Source: Planctomycetota bacterium
GTDB lineage: Bacteria > Planctomycetota > UBA1135 > UBA2386
Assembly: GCA_020638655.1 (NCBI GenBank)
Contig: JACKIC010000005.1
Coordinates: 124,001-188,000 of the forward strand
Length of the DNA stretch: 64,000 nucleotides
Reading direction: 5' to 3'
Program-made: the position numbers and the translations under genes
In this document: positions 35,795-42,982 of the stretch, piece by piece
Position numbering within the stretch: the first letter of the stretch is position 1
How the letters are laid out: every line of letters begins with the position of its first letter
The notes under the pieces: model-generated
Seen by the model: only the letters and a program-made list of their open reading frames with translations
Told to the model about the DNA's origin: nothing
The model's database searches: none

Positions 35795-36256
35795 ATGAAG
35801 CCAACTCCCCCCGGCTGGCCGCGCATCAGCCCGGCCCTGTTCTACACCGATCCACGCCGTGCCATCGACTGGCTGTGCCAGGCCTTCGGCTTCGAGGTGC
35901 GCATCCTCGTCGACGGCCCCGACGGCAGCGTGATGCACAGCGAACTGACCTACGGCGACGGCGTGATCATGGTCAGCGGCGCCAGCGCCGAGGCGCCCGG
36001 GCCCGACAGCCACTGGCGGCAGCGGCTCACCAGCCCCGCGAGCATCGGCGGCCGGGTCACCCAGGCGCTGGCGGTCTACGTCGACGACGTGCAGGCCCAC
36101 CACGACCGGGCCGCGGCCCACGGCGCCGAGATCTGCGATCCGCTGACCACCCAGGACTACGGGCCCGAGTACTGGAGCGATCGAGGCTACGGCGCCTACG
36201 ACTGCGAGGGCCACCGCTGGTGGTTCATGCAGCGGCTGCGCACCGGCTCGGCCTGA
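35795..36256 (+). CDS. VOC/glyoxalase-superfamily protein
   Basis: 153 residues starting at the ATG at 35795. Two beta-alpha-beta-beta modules of the vicinal-oxygen-chelate fold are visible: ISPALFYTDPRRAIDWLCQA with FGFEVRIL, then YVDDVQAHHDRAAAHGAEI and GAYDCEGHRWWFMQRL. The closing E-G-H-x-W/F pattern is common in bleomycin-resistance or PhnB-like members. Such proteins bind small molecules or catalyse metal-assisted isomerisation or epoxide opening, but this one gives no substrate hint. It is divergent from the kinase gene (130-bp gap) and converges with mazG, with 10 bp between stops. Confidence 0.85.
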   Translation: MKPTPPGWPRISPALFYTDPRRAIDWLCQAFGFEVRILVDGPDGSVMHSELTYGDGVIMVSGASAEAPGPDSHWRQRLTSPASIGGRVTQALAVYVDDVQAHHDRAAAHGAEICDPLTTQDYGPEYWSDRGYGAYDCEGHRWWFMQRLRTGSA

Positions 36257-36266
36257 GGGTCGCCGC

Positions 36267-36584
36267 TCAGCCCGCCGGATGCGGACACGCACACGGCGTC
36301 GCCGCGCAGCGCGGGCAACCGCCGCCGTACTTCTTGCGGCCGATCGCCTCGAGGTCGACGCCGTGCAGCGAGGCCAGCGTCGCCAGCCACGCGTAGACGT
36401 CGCCGAACTCCTCCTCGAGGTTGTGCCGCTCCTTGCGCCGGATTGCGCGCACGAGCTCGCCGACCTCCTCGACGAACCACAGCAGCGTGCCGGGCACGCC
36501 GCGGTCGTGGTCGCGTTCGAAGTAGATGTCCTCGATCAGGCGCTGGAACGAGCCCTCGGGCGCCGACTGCCGCGGCGCGGTCAT
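36267..36584 (-). CDS. MazG-like nucleotide pyrophosphohydrolase with Cys-rich tail
   Basis: 105 residues. The MazG all-alpha core carries the metal-binding helices in WFVEEVGELVRAIRR and HNLEEEFGDVYAWLATLA (E-E-x-x-E and E-E-F-x-D), so it should hydrolyse (d)NTPs to monophosphates. The C-terminal tail GGGCPRCAATPCACPHP has four cysteines and a His in 15 residues, which would fit a small zinc or metal site and is not part of the usual MazG fold. The start ATG overlaps the stop of the upstream SpoIIE-type phosphatase gene by 4 nt, so the two are made together. Confidence 0.86.
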   Translation of the reverse strand: MTAPRQSAPEGSFQRLIEDIYFERDHDRGVPGTLLWFVEEVGELVRAIRRKERHNLEEEFGDVYAWLATLASLHGVDLEAIGRKKYGGGCPRCAATPCACPHPAG

Positions 36585-37708
36585 TCCTGGCCCGCCTTCT
36601 TGACGGTCAGCAGCACCACGTCCTCGCGCAAGCCGTCGTCGCCCGCGTCCTGCTCGAGCGAGCCGAGCACCATGTTCATGAACATGTTGGTGTGGCGCGG
36701 CGAGTGCTGGCGCAACAGGTCGAGCACGCCCTCCTGCCGCAGCAGCGCGTCGTTGCCGAGCACCAGCCGGATGCCCGGGCTCATCGCGACCTCCTGCGGC
36801 CGCAGCGACTTCTCGAACACGGGGCCGTCGTCGAGGCCGAGCGCGAGGCCCTCGGCGTTGAGCTCGAGCACCTCGCCGCGCTGACAGATCAGCAGCGGCG
36901 AGCGCGCGCCCGCCTGGTAGAGCTTGGCACCGCCTTCGGTGATCTGCAGCAGCGAGGCCTTGGCGCAGCAGCCGGCGGGCAGGTTGTTCTTGAGCACCTT
37001 GTTGACGTGCGCCAGCGACTTGCGCGGGGTCGCGCCAGTGCCGAGCGCGCGGTGCAGCTCGTCGCGGGCGAGCCGGCACGCGAACACCGCCAGCGCGCCG
37101 TGGCCCTCGGCGCTGACGACGTAGAGCACCGTCTGCGCAGGGTCGCCGCCGATCACCAGGTCGAAGTAGTCGAGCCCGCCGCGCGAGCCGGCGCCGAGCG
37201 CCCCGTCGACCTCGTAGCCGGGCACGCCACCCAACCCGTGCGGCAGCACCTTGTCGCGCAACTGGCGGACCTGCGGGTCCATCGACACGTGCGCGACGCC
37301 GCCGGCCTCGTCCTGGCCGCGCAGCAGCTCGGCGAGGTCGGTGGCCAGGAACTGCACGGCGCGGCCGAGCGCCGCGACCTCGTCGTCGCCGGCGACGCGC
37401 ACCCGCACCTCGCTGCCGCCGCGGCCGAGCTTGCTGACGCCCAGGCCGACGTCGGTGATGCGCGTCGCGATCTTGCCGCCGAGCACCCAGCCGGTGCCGG
37501 CCGACAGCACCGCGAGCAGCGCGCTGAGACCGAGACCCACCTGCCAGCCGCGCGAGACGACCGCGGGGTCGTCGATCGCGCCGCTGAGGTTGTTGACCAG
37601 AGCCACGGTCAACAGGAGGCCGCCGAGCAGGCCGGCGATGCCGGTGCCCAAGGCCAGGTTGCGGGCCAGTTTGCCTCTCGACTTGCTGCTGCTGCCTTTG
37701 CGCGCCAT
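36581..37708 (-). CDS. Membrane-bound PP2C-type (SpoIIE/RsbU) phosphatase with HAMP-like linker
   Basis: 375 residues. Two membrane helices (residues ~18-40, LALGTGIAGLLGGLLLTVAL; ~55-75, GLGLSALLAVLSAGTGWVL) enclose a short loop; then a HAMP-like linker (KIATRITDVGLGVSKLGRGG) and a C-terminal SpoIIE domain with VPGYEVDGALGAGSRGGLDY, LYVVSAEGHGALAVF, and the late block GLREDVVLLTVKKA. The metal-binding Asp pair is only partly conserved (GGLDYFDLV instead of GGDYYD). These phosphatases act on anti-sigma antagonists or similar partners. It is translationally coupled to mazG, with no anti-sigma genes beside it. Confidence 0.82.
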   Translation of the reverse strand: MARKGSSSKSRGKLARNLALGTGIAGLLGGLLLTVALVNNLSGAIDDPAVVSRGWQVGLGLSALLAVLSAGTGWVLGGKIATRITDVGLGVSKLGRGGSEVRVRVAGDDEVAALGRAVQFLATDLAELLRGQDEAGGVAHVSMDPQVRQLRDKVLPHGLGGVPGYEVDGALGAGSRGGLDYFDLVIGGDPAQTVLYVVSAEGHGALAVFACRLARDELHRALGTGATPRKSLAHVNKVLKNNLPAGCCAKASLLQITEGGAKLYQAGARSPLLICQRGEVLELNAEGLALGLDDGPVFEKSLRPQEVAMSPGIRLVLGNDALLRQEGVLDLLRQHSPRHTNMFMNMVLGSLEQDAGDDGLREDVVLLTVKKAGQE

Positions 37709-37796
37709 GCGTTCATCGGGCCCGATGGGGAAGCCGGGCGGGCACGCATCATGCGCGGCCCGGTCGCTGGCGTCACGCCCGCAACCGGGGTTTGGC

Positions 37797-38288
37797 CTAC
37801 CAGCCGAGCAGCGGCAGGACCAACCAGATCGACAGGCCCGCGTAGAGCCCCGCGACCTGATCGTCGGCCATGATGCCGAACGCCCCGTGCAGGTCCTCGA
37901 GTTTCTTCGCGGGCTGGATCTTGGCCACGTCGAAGAACCGGAACGCGAAGAACGCAGCGGTGTGCGCGAGCGGCCCCGGCGCCTGCTGGGCGAGCGCGGC
38001 GTAGGTGATCACGGTCACGAGGTAGCCGACGACCTCGTCGAGCACGAACTGACCGGGATCCTCCCTGGGCCAGGTGCGCGCCACGAACTTCGACTGCAGA
38101 CAGCCCCAGACGAACAGCGCGACGGCGACGGCGGACCAGACCAGGATCAACCGGTCGGGGAACAGCGCCTGCAGCACCACCGCGAGCAGCACCCCGCCGA
38201 GGGTGCCGACGGTGCCCGGCGCGAACGGCGACAGCCCCAGCCCGCCGCTGGTGATCAGCAGCCAGCGCAGACGGTCGGCGAAGCTCAA
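37797..38288 (-). CDS. pgpA: Phosphatidylglycerophosphatase A
   Basis: 163 residues. It removes phosphate from phosphatidylglycerol-phosphate, the step after PgsA. Conserved PgpA motifs: GLSPFAPGTVGTLGG, FVLDEVVGYLVT and FRFFDVAKIQPAKKLEDLHG followed by GIMADDQVAGLYAG. The start is a TTG at 38288 whose G overlaps the TGA of pgsA (TTGA), giving translational coupling; there is no ATG or GTG start that keeps the conserved N-terminus. Several membrane helices place it in the inner membrane. The pair pgsA-pgpA in one operon supports both assignments. Confidence 0.94.
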   Translation of the reverse strand: MSFADRLRWLLITSGGLGLSPFAPGTVGTLGGVLLAVVLQALFPDRLILVWSAVAVALFVWGCLQSKFVARTWPREDPGQFVLDEVVGYLVTVITYAALAQQAPGPLAHTAAFFAFRFFDVAKIQPAKKLEDLHGAFGIMADDQVAGLYAGLSIWLVLPLLGW

Positions 38289-38857
38289 ATCGCGCCCCCG
38301 AAGAGGATCTTGCGGGCCTTGTAGACGTAGTTGGCGCCGGACACGACGGTCAGCACCAGGCTCACCCAGTAGCCCCAGACCGCGGCCCAGACCCAGAAGT
38401 CGGTGCCCGCGACCATCGTCATCAGCGCGCCCACGGTCCAGCACTGCGCGACCATCTTGTACTTGCCGAGGCGGTCCGCCGGGAACGGCTGGCCGCTCGC
38501 CTCGACGACGCCGCGCACCGCGGTGACGAGGAACTCGCGCGCGACGACGACGACGACGAACCACGCGGTCAGCACGTCGGTGGCCTCGTCGAACTGCAGC
38601 AGCATGATCAGCGAGCCCGTGATCAGGATCTTGTCGGCGAACGGATCGGCCACGCGACCGAACGCCGTCACGAGGTTCCACTTGCGCGCCAGGTAGCCGT
38701 CGAGGAAATCGCTGAACGCGGCCAACAGGAACAGCACGAACGCGCCCCAGGTGAGCGGCACGAGCTGCTCGCGCCAGCAGAAGCCGAGCTGCAGGCACAC
38801 GAACACCAGCACCGTGATCACCAGCCGCGCGGTCGTGATCAGGTTCGGGATGTTCAC
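38285..38857 (-). CDS. pgsA: CDP-diacylglycerol--glycerol-3-phosphate 3-phosphatidyltransferase
   Basis: 190 residues of an inner-membrane CDP-alcohol phosphatidyltransferase that makes phosphatidylglycerol-phosphate. The family signature D-G-x2-A-R-x8-G-x3-D-x3-D is complete in DGYLARKWNLVTAFGRVADP followed by FADK. Several membrane helices surround it, starting with NLITTARLVITVLVFVCLQL. Start GTG at 38857, overlapping the rimO stop as GTGA. Together with pgpA directly after it, this covers the last two steps of phosphatidylglycerol synthesis. Confidence 0.94.
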   Translation of the reverse strand: MNIPNLITTARLVITVLVFVCLQLGFCWREQLVPLTWGAFVLFLLAAFSDFLDGYLARKWNLVTAFGRVADPFADKILITGSLIMLLQFDEATDVLTAWFVVVVVAREFLVTAVRGVVEASGQPFPADRLGKYKMVAQCWTVGALMTMVAGTDFWVWAAVWGYWVSLVLTVVSGANYVYKARKILFGGAI

Positions 38858-40212
38858 GCCTGCTTCGCCCGCAGCGGGCGCCCCGTCAGTTCGTAGTCGT
38901 CGGCCGCCGTGATCTCGGCGTCGACGAAGGTGCCGGGCTCGGCCGCGCCCTTGGGCAGCAGCACGTGGCAGTCGACCTCGGGGGCGTCGGCGTAGGTGCG
39001 CCCCACGAGGCGCTTGGCCTCGGGGTCGTAGCCGTCGACGAGCACGGGCAACGTCTTGCCGACGAAGCCGCGCTGGAAGCGGCCCATGACCTCGCGCTGC
39101 AGCTCCATGAGCTCGGCAGCGCGCGCCTCGGCGACCTCCTGGTCGATCTGTTCGGGCATCTCGAACGCCGGCGTCGACTCCTCGTGCGAGTACGGGAACA
39201 CGCCGAGCCGCTCGAAGCGGTAGCCCGTGACGAGGTCACGCAGCGCCGCGAAGTCCTGTTCGCCCTCGCCCGGGAAGCCGGTGATCAGCGTGGTGCGCAC
39301 CGCGATGCCGGGCACCTCGTCGCGCAGGCGGTCGAGGATGCCGCGCACCTGGGTGTCCGACACGCCGCGCTTCATCGCCTTGAGCATCGGCGAGCTGATG
39401 TGCTGGATCGGGATGTCCAGGTACTTCACCGCCTTGGGGTGCTCACGCAGGAACGTGGTCAGCTCGGGCGCGACGGTGTGCGGATACGCGTACATCAGGC
39501 GGATCCAGCGGATGCCGTCGACGTCGCCGAGCTTCTCGAGCAGCTCGTGGATGCGGCGCTTGCGATCGACGTCGAGGCCGTAGGCAGTGGTGTCCTCGGC
39601 GACGACGACGAGCTCCTGCACGCCCGCGGCGGCGAGCTGCTGCGCCTCCTCGACGAGCACGTCGATCGGCTTGCTGCGGTTGCGGCCGCGCATCTGCGGG
39701 ATCGCGCAGAACGTGCACTTGTGGTCGCAGCCCTCGCTGATGCGCAGGTAGGCGAAGCTCTTGGGCGTCAGCAGCACGCGCTTCTTGTCGCTGCGCGGCC
39801 CCTTGGGCTTGCCGCCGTCGACGGTCGCGACCCAGCGCTTCGTCGAGCCGTTGACGATCTTGCGCACGACGTTGGGCACGCCCGAGTAGTCGGACAACCC
39901 GAACACGGCGTCGAGCTCGGGGATCGACTTGCCGAGCTCCTCGCCGTACCGCTGCGCGAGGCAGCCGACGGCGATCACGCCCTTGAGGTTGCCCTCCTGC
40001 TTGAGGCGGGCGACCGACAGGATCGTATCGATCGACTCCTGCTTGGCGGTCTCGATGAAGCCGCAGGTGTTGACGACGACGACGTCGGCGTCCTCGGCGT
40101 TCTCGACCACCTGCAGGCCCTCCTCGACGGCGTGGCCGAGCAGGACCTCGGAGTCGACGAGGTTGCGCGCGCAACCGAGGCTGATCAGGGAGACGCGGAT
40201 CGCTTCGTTCAC
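38854..40212 (-). CDS. rimO: Ribosomal protein S12 methylthiotransferase RimO
   Basis: 452 residues. Radical-SAM enzyme that adds a methylthio group to an Asp of ribosomal protein S12. The N-terminal cluster cysteines lie in ISLGCARNLVDSE, VNTCGFIETAKQES and AVGCLAQRYGEE; the radical-SAM cluster is CDHKCTFC; a TRAM domain closes the protein (VLVDGYDPEAKRLVGRTYAD). The sequence pattern (SEGCDHKCTFCAIPQMRG) fits RimO rather than MiaB. The GTG at 40212 is chosen as start because GAGG lies five bases upstream (GAGGTTCCC-GTG) and precedes the conserved N-terminus. It follows the ribosomal genes rpsF-rpsR-rplI and overlaps pgsA. Confidence 0.93.
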   Translation of the reverse strand: MNEAIRVSLISLGCARNLVDSEVLLGHAVEEGLQVVENAEDADVVVVNTCGFIETAKQESIDTILSVARLKQEGNLKGVIAVGCLAQRYGEELGKSIPELDAVFGLSDYSGVPNVVRKIVNGSTKRWVATVDGGKPKGPRSDKKRVLLTPKSFAYLRISEGCDHKCTFCAIPQMRGRNRSKPIDVLVEEAQQLAAAGVQELVVVAEDTTAYGLDVDRKRRIHELLEKLGDVDGIRWIRLMYAYPHTVAPELTTFLREHPKAVKYLDIPIQHISSPMLKAMKRGVSDTQVRGILDRLRDEVPGIAVRTTLITGFPGEGEQDFAALRDLVTGYRFERLGVFPYSHEESTPAFEMPEQIDQEVAEARAAELMELQREVMGRFQRGFVGKTLPVLVDGYDPEAKRLVGRTYADAPEVDCHVLLPKGAAEPGTFVDAEITAADDYELTGRPLRAKQA

Positions 40213-40264
40213 GGGAACCTCGACGCGGGCGGCCGCACCAGCGGCGCGCCCGCGGTCAGCCGGA

Positions 40265-40717
40265 TCACTCCGGCTTCTGCTGGACGACCCAGACCTTGAT
40301 CGTCGGCTCGACGTCCGCGTGCAGGTGCACGACGACGTCGAACACACCGATCTCCTTGAGCGGGTGCTCGAGGCGGACCTGGCGCTCTTCGACCGGGATG
40401 CCCTTCTCGCGCAGCGCGGCGGCGATCTGGGTGACGCCGACCGAGCCGAACAGGTGGCCCTCGGCGTTGGCGCGGCCTTCGATGGTCACCGAGATGTCGG
40501 TGAGCTTGCCCGCGATCTCCTTGAGATCGGCGAGGCGCTTCTGCTCCTCGACCAGGGCGCGCGCACGCACGCGCTCGATCTCGGCGACGTTGCTCTTGGT
40601 GACCGCGACGGCGAGGCCGCGCGGCAGGAGGTAGTTGCGGGCGTAACCCGACTTGACGTCGACGAGATCACCGGTGCGGCCGAGATACTCGACGTTCTGC
40701 TTGAGCAGGAGTTCCAT
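40265..40717 (-). CDS. rplI: 50S ribosomal protein L9
   Basis: 150 residues with the full L9 fold: the N-terminal RNA-binding domain (MELLLKQNVEYLGRTGDLVD, VKSGYARNYLLPRGLAVAVT), the long connecting helix and the C-terminal domain (GHLFGSVGVTQIAAALREKG, GVFDVVVHLHADVEPTIKVW). It stabilises the L1 stalk region and limits frameshifting. Start ATG at 40717 with GAGG upstream, 3 bp after the rpsR stop. Third gene of the rpsF-rpsR-rplI operon. Confidence 0.96.
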   Translation of the reverse strand: MELLLKQNVEYLGRTGDLVDVKSGYARNYLLPRGLAVAVTKSNVAEIERVRARALVEEQKRLADLKEIAGKLTDISVTIEGRANAEGHLFGSVGVTQIAAALREKGIPVEERQVRLEHPLKEIGVFDVVVHLHADVEPTIKVWVVQQKPE

Positions 40718-40720
40718 GGA

Positions 40721-41008
40721 TCAGAGCCTCCCCACGAAGGGCAGCAGACCGATCATGCGGGCCTGCTTGATCGCCAGGGCGAGCTTGCGCTGGTTCTGGC
40801 CGGAGAAGTTGGTGCGCTTGCGCGACTGGATGCGGCCGTTGGCCGAGACGAACTTGGCCAGGTAGGCGACGTTCTTGTACTCGAGGGGTTCCTCGGGCAG
40901 GACCTCGCGGCGACGCGCGCCGAAACGGCCGAACTTGCGGCGCGGCGGCCCACCGCCATCGCGGGAGTCGCCGTCGCGGGAGTCACGATCGGAGTAGGTG
41001 GAGCTCAT
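40721..41008 (-). CDS. rpsR: 30S ribosomal protein S18
   Basis: 95 residues. The conserved S18 core is seen in YKNVAYLAKFVSANGRIQSR and KRTNFSGQNQRKLALAIKQA. It is preceded by an unusual charged N-terminal extension containing a DRDSRDGDSRDG repeat and a Gly/Pro/Arg stretch. S18 pairs with S6 on the platform of the small subunit, consistent with its gene following rpsF by 2 bp. No ssb gene lies between rpsF and rpsR, unlike in many other bacteria. Confidence 0.95.
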   Translation of the reverse strand: MSSTYSDRDSRDGDSRDGGGPPRRKFGRFGARRREVLPEEPLEYKNVAYLAKFVSANGRIQSRKRTNFSGQNQRKLALAIKQARMIGLLPFVGRL

Positions 41009-41010
41009 GG

Positions 41011-41481
41011 TTACTTGTCCTCCGTCTTGGCGTCGGCAGCGGGTTCCGCGTCGCCCGAGGCATCCTCGGCCGAGGCTTCCTCGCCAGAGGCCTCTTCGGC
41101 GGGCGTCTCGACCTCGGTGACGGCGTCGCTGTCGTCCGGCGGGATCGCGTTGACGTCGAAGGCCGCCTCGGGCTCGTAGGCCGACTGCGGGACCTCCTCA
41201 CAATCGAGCAGCAGCGAGCGCAGCACCGACTCGTTGAACTGCAGGTCGCGGCGGATGGCCGTCACCGACTGGGTCTCGGCGGCGAAGTAGACCAGCAGGT
41301 AGGTGCCGCGGTTCTGCCCCTTGATCGGGTAGGCGATGCGGCGTTCGTCCCAGCGGCGCGCGCTGAGGATGTTGCCACCGTGCTTGGTGAAGACGCCGGT
41401 GACCGCCTGCTTGAGCGGCTCCCAGCCATTGCGCACCTCTCGATTGTCGAGGAGGCACATGCATTCGTACGTGCGTTGCAA
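41011..41481 (-). CDS. rpsF: 30S ribosomal protein S6 with acidic C-terminal tail
   Basis: 156 residues. The S6 ferredoxin-like core covers the first ~100 residues (RTYECMCLLDNRE, GGNILSARRWDERRIAYPIK, TYLLVYFAAETQSVTAIRRD). It ends in a ~55-residue Ala/Glu/Asp-rich tail (EEASGEEASAEDASGDAEPA), longer than the E. coli tail and unstructured in appearance. The start is a TTG at 41481, supported by GGGAGAA five bases upstream; the next in-frame ATG would remove the first beta strand. First gene of the rpsF-rpsR-rplI operon. Confidence 0.93.
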   Translation of the reverse strand: MQRTYECMCLLDNREVRNGWEPLKQAVTGVFTKHGGNILSARRWDERRIAYPIKGQNRGTYLLVYFAAETQSVTAIRRDLQFNESVLRSLLLDCEEVPQSAYEPEAAFDVNAIPPDDSDAVTEVETPAEEASGEEASAEDASGDAEPAADAKTEDK

Positions 41482-41486
41482 CTTGG

Positions 41487-41493
41487 TTCTCCC
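41487..41493 (-). promoter_or_regulatory. Ribosome-binding site deciding the TTG start of rpsF
   Basis: GGGAGAA on the minus strand, five bases before the TTG at 41481. Together with the conserved first strand of S6 it supports TTG rather than the ATG seven codons later. Confidence 0.65.
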
Positions 41494-41556
41494 GGGCGAG
41501 GCCCGTGTTCGGAATGACCCCGCAGGTTCGAATCGCCGATTCTCGAATCGGCCGAC

Positions 41557-42240
41557 TCAGCCCTGCAGCGGGCCGTTGAAGGTTCCAGTCAGACTTTGCA
41601 GGTCGGCACCGTCGAGCCACGCCATGGCGCAGTCGACCGCCCGACCCAGAACAAGACCGAGAACCTCACGTTCCTCCGGGAGGAATGGAGCGAGGACGTA
41701 GTCCGGCCAATCGGCCGCACGGATCCCCGTGGGTTGCCCCTTGGCCCCGCCGCGTTCGACCACCTCGTCGAGGGGATCGCTGGCGATGGGACCGATACCG
41801 AGACGGAGACGGGGAAACGCGTCCGTGCCCAGCTGCTGCTGGATGGACTTGAGGCCGTTGTGGCCCCCTGCGCTCCCCGACGGCCGGATTCGCATCCGGC
41901 CCAGCGGTAGGTTCAGGTCGTCGACGATGACAAAGAGCGATTCCGGCTGGCGCCCCGCGTGCCGAAGCAGCGGCGCGGCGACCTCACCGGACAGATTCAC
42001 GTAGCTCTGCGGCTTCACCAGCAGGAACTCGCGTCCCTTCCGGCGACCCTCGCAGATCCTCGCCTTGACCTTGCCCGAGAAGACGCGCGCGCCATCGGCG
42101 GAGCGCCGTTCGAGACGGTCGAAGGTGAGCCCCAGGCGCTGGGCCATGAGATCGAGCACCATGAACCCGACGTTGTGTCGGGTGTTCTCGTATTCGGGCC
42201 CGGGGTTGCCGATGCCCAGAACGATGCGGTGCCAGCCCAT
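41557..42240 (-). CDS. pth: Peptidyl-tRNA hydrolase
   Basis: 227 residues. Cleaves peptidyl-tRNA released by stalled ribosomes. Active-site motifs: GIGNPGPEYENTRHNVGFMV containing the catalytic His and Asn, FLLVKPQSYVNLSG, and VIVDDLNLPLGRMRIRPSGS followed by GGHNGLKSI. The C-terminal ~40 residues (WPDYVLAPFLPEEREVLGLV) extend the usual helix that closes over the tRNA. Start ATG at 42240, 78 bp after the rplY stop. Its place between rplY and rpsF is a common bacterial arrangement. Confidence 0.95.
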   Translation of the reverse strand: MGWHRIVLGIGNPGPEYENTRHNVGFMVLDLMAQRLGLTFDRLERRSADGARVFSGKVKARICEGRRKGREFLLVKPQSYVNLSGEVAAPLLRHAGRQPESLFVIVDDLNLPLGRMRIRPSGSAGGHNGLKSIQQQLGTDAFPRLRLGIGPIASDPLDEVVERGGAKGQPTGIRAADWPDYVLAPFLPEEREVLGLVLGRAVDCAMAWLDGADLQSLTGTFNGPLQG

Positions 42241-42318
42241 GGGGGCGACTTGGGGGCGAGGAGATTACGCGCCGCCCCGGCCCGGAGCAAGCCCCGAGCC
42301 AGGCCCTGGCGCGAGACC

Positions 42319-42933
42319 TCAGGAGGCCGGCTTGGCGTCGGCCGCGGGAGCCGCAGCGTCTTCCGTCGCCGCCGGCGCCTCGACCACCACCTTCGCCGGG
42401 GCGACGTGGCAGATCGAAGTGTGGGCCGGCGTGACCAGCGTGACGCCTTCGGGCAGGACCAGGTCGCCGGCCGTCAGGGTCTGATCCAGGTCCAGGCCGC
42501 TGATGTCGTGCTCGAGCGACTCGGGGATCGCGGTCGGCAGGCACGAGATGCGGATGACCATGTGGTCCTTCGACAACACGCCGCCCTTGCTCAGACCCAT
42601 CGGGTAACCGACCGCGGTCACCTCGAGGTCGGCCTCGATCGCCTTGGTCAGGTCGATGCGCTTGAAGTCGGCGTGCAGCGGCCGATCGGTGGTCGCCTGC
42701 CAGGAGATCTCCTGCAGGAACGCCGACTCCACGGTGCCGCCGATGTCGAGATGGAAGACCTTGTGGTGCTGCTTGACGTGCTGCTCGAGCTCCCATTCGG
42801 AGATGGAGATCGAGACCGGCTCGCGACCCTCGCCGTAGACGACGGCGGGCAGCCAACCTTCCTTGCGCAGCTGAGCGACCTGATTGCGACCGAGCGCGGA
42901 ACGACGCTCTGCCTTCATGGGGACGACTTTCAT
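42319..42933 (-). CDS. rplY: 50S ribosomal protein L25/TL5 (general stress protein CTC type)
   Basis: 204 residues, the long CTC/TL5 form: an N-terminal L25 beta barrel that binds 5S rRNA (RSALGRNQVAQLRKEGWLPA, VVYGEGREPVSISISE, LHADFKRIDL) plus a C-terminal TL5 domain (LEHDISGLDLDQTLTAGDLV, PEGVTLVTPAHTSICHV) and an Ala/Pro-rich tail. Start ATG at 42933 with the ribosome site AAGAGGT upstream, one of the better ones here. It lies between prs and pth, as in many bacteria. Confidence 0.95.
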   Translation of the reverse strand: MKVVPMKAERRSALGRNQVAQLRKEGWLPAVVYGEGREPVSISISEWELEQHVKQHHKVFHLDIGGTVESAFLQEISWQATTDRPLHADFKRIDLTKAIEADLEVTAVGYPMGLSKGGVLSKDHMVIRISCLPTAIPESLEHDISGLDLDQTLTAGDLVLPEGVTLVTPAHTSICHVAPAKVVVEAPAATEDAAAPAADAKPAS

Positions 42934-42982
42934 GACTACCTCTTCAGTGACGAATACGTTGGGGAATGGAACGCGGCGCGGT

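Noticed and set aside
41008..41011. A missing or overlooked ssb gene between rpsF and rpsR
   Set aside because: Only 2 bp separate the two genes, so no gene fits; ssb must be elsewhere.
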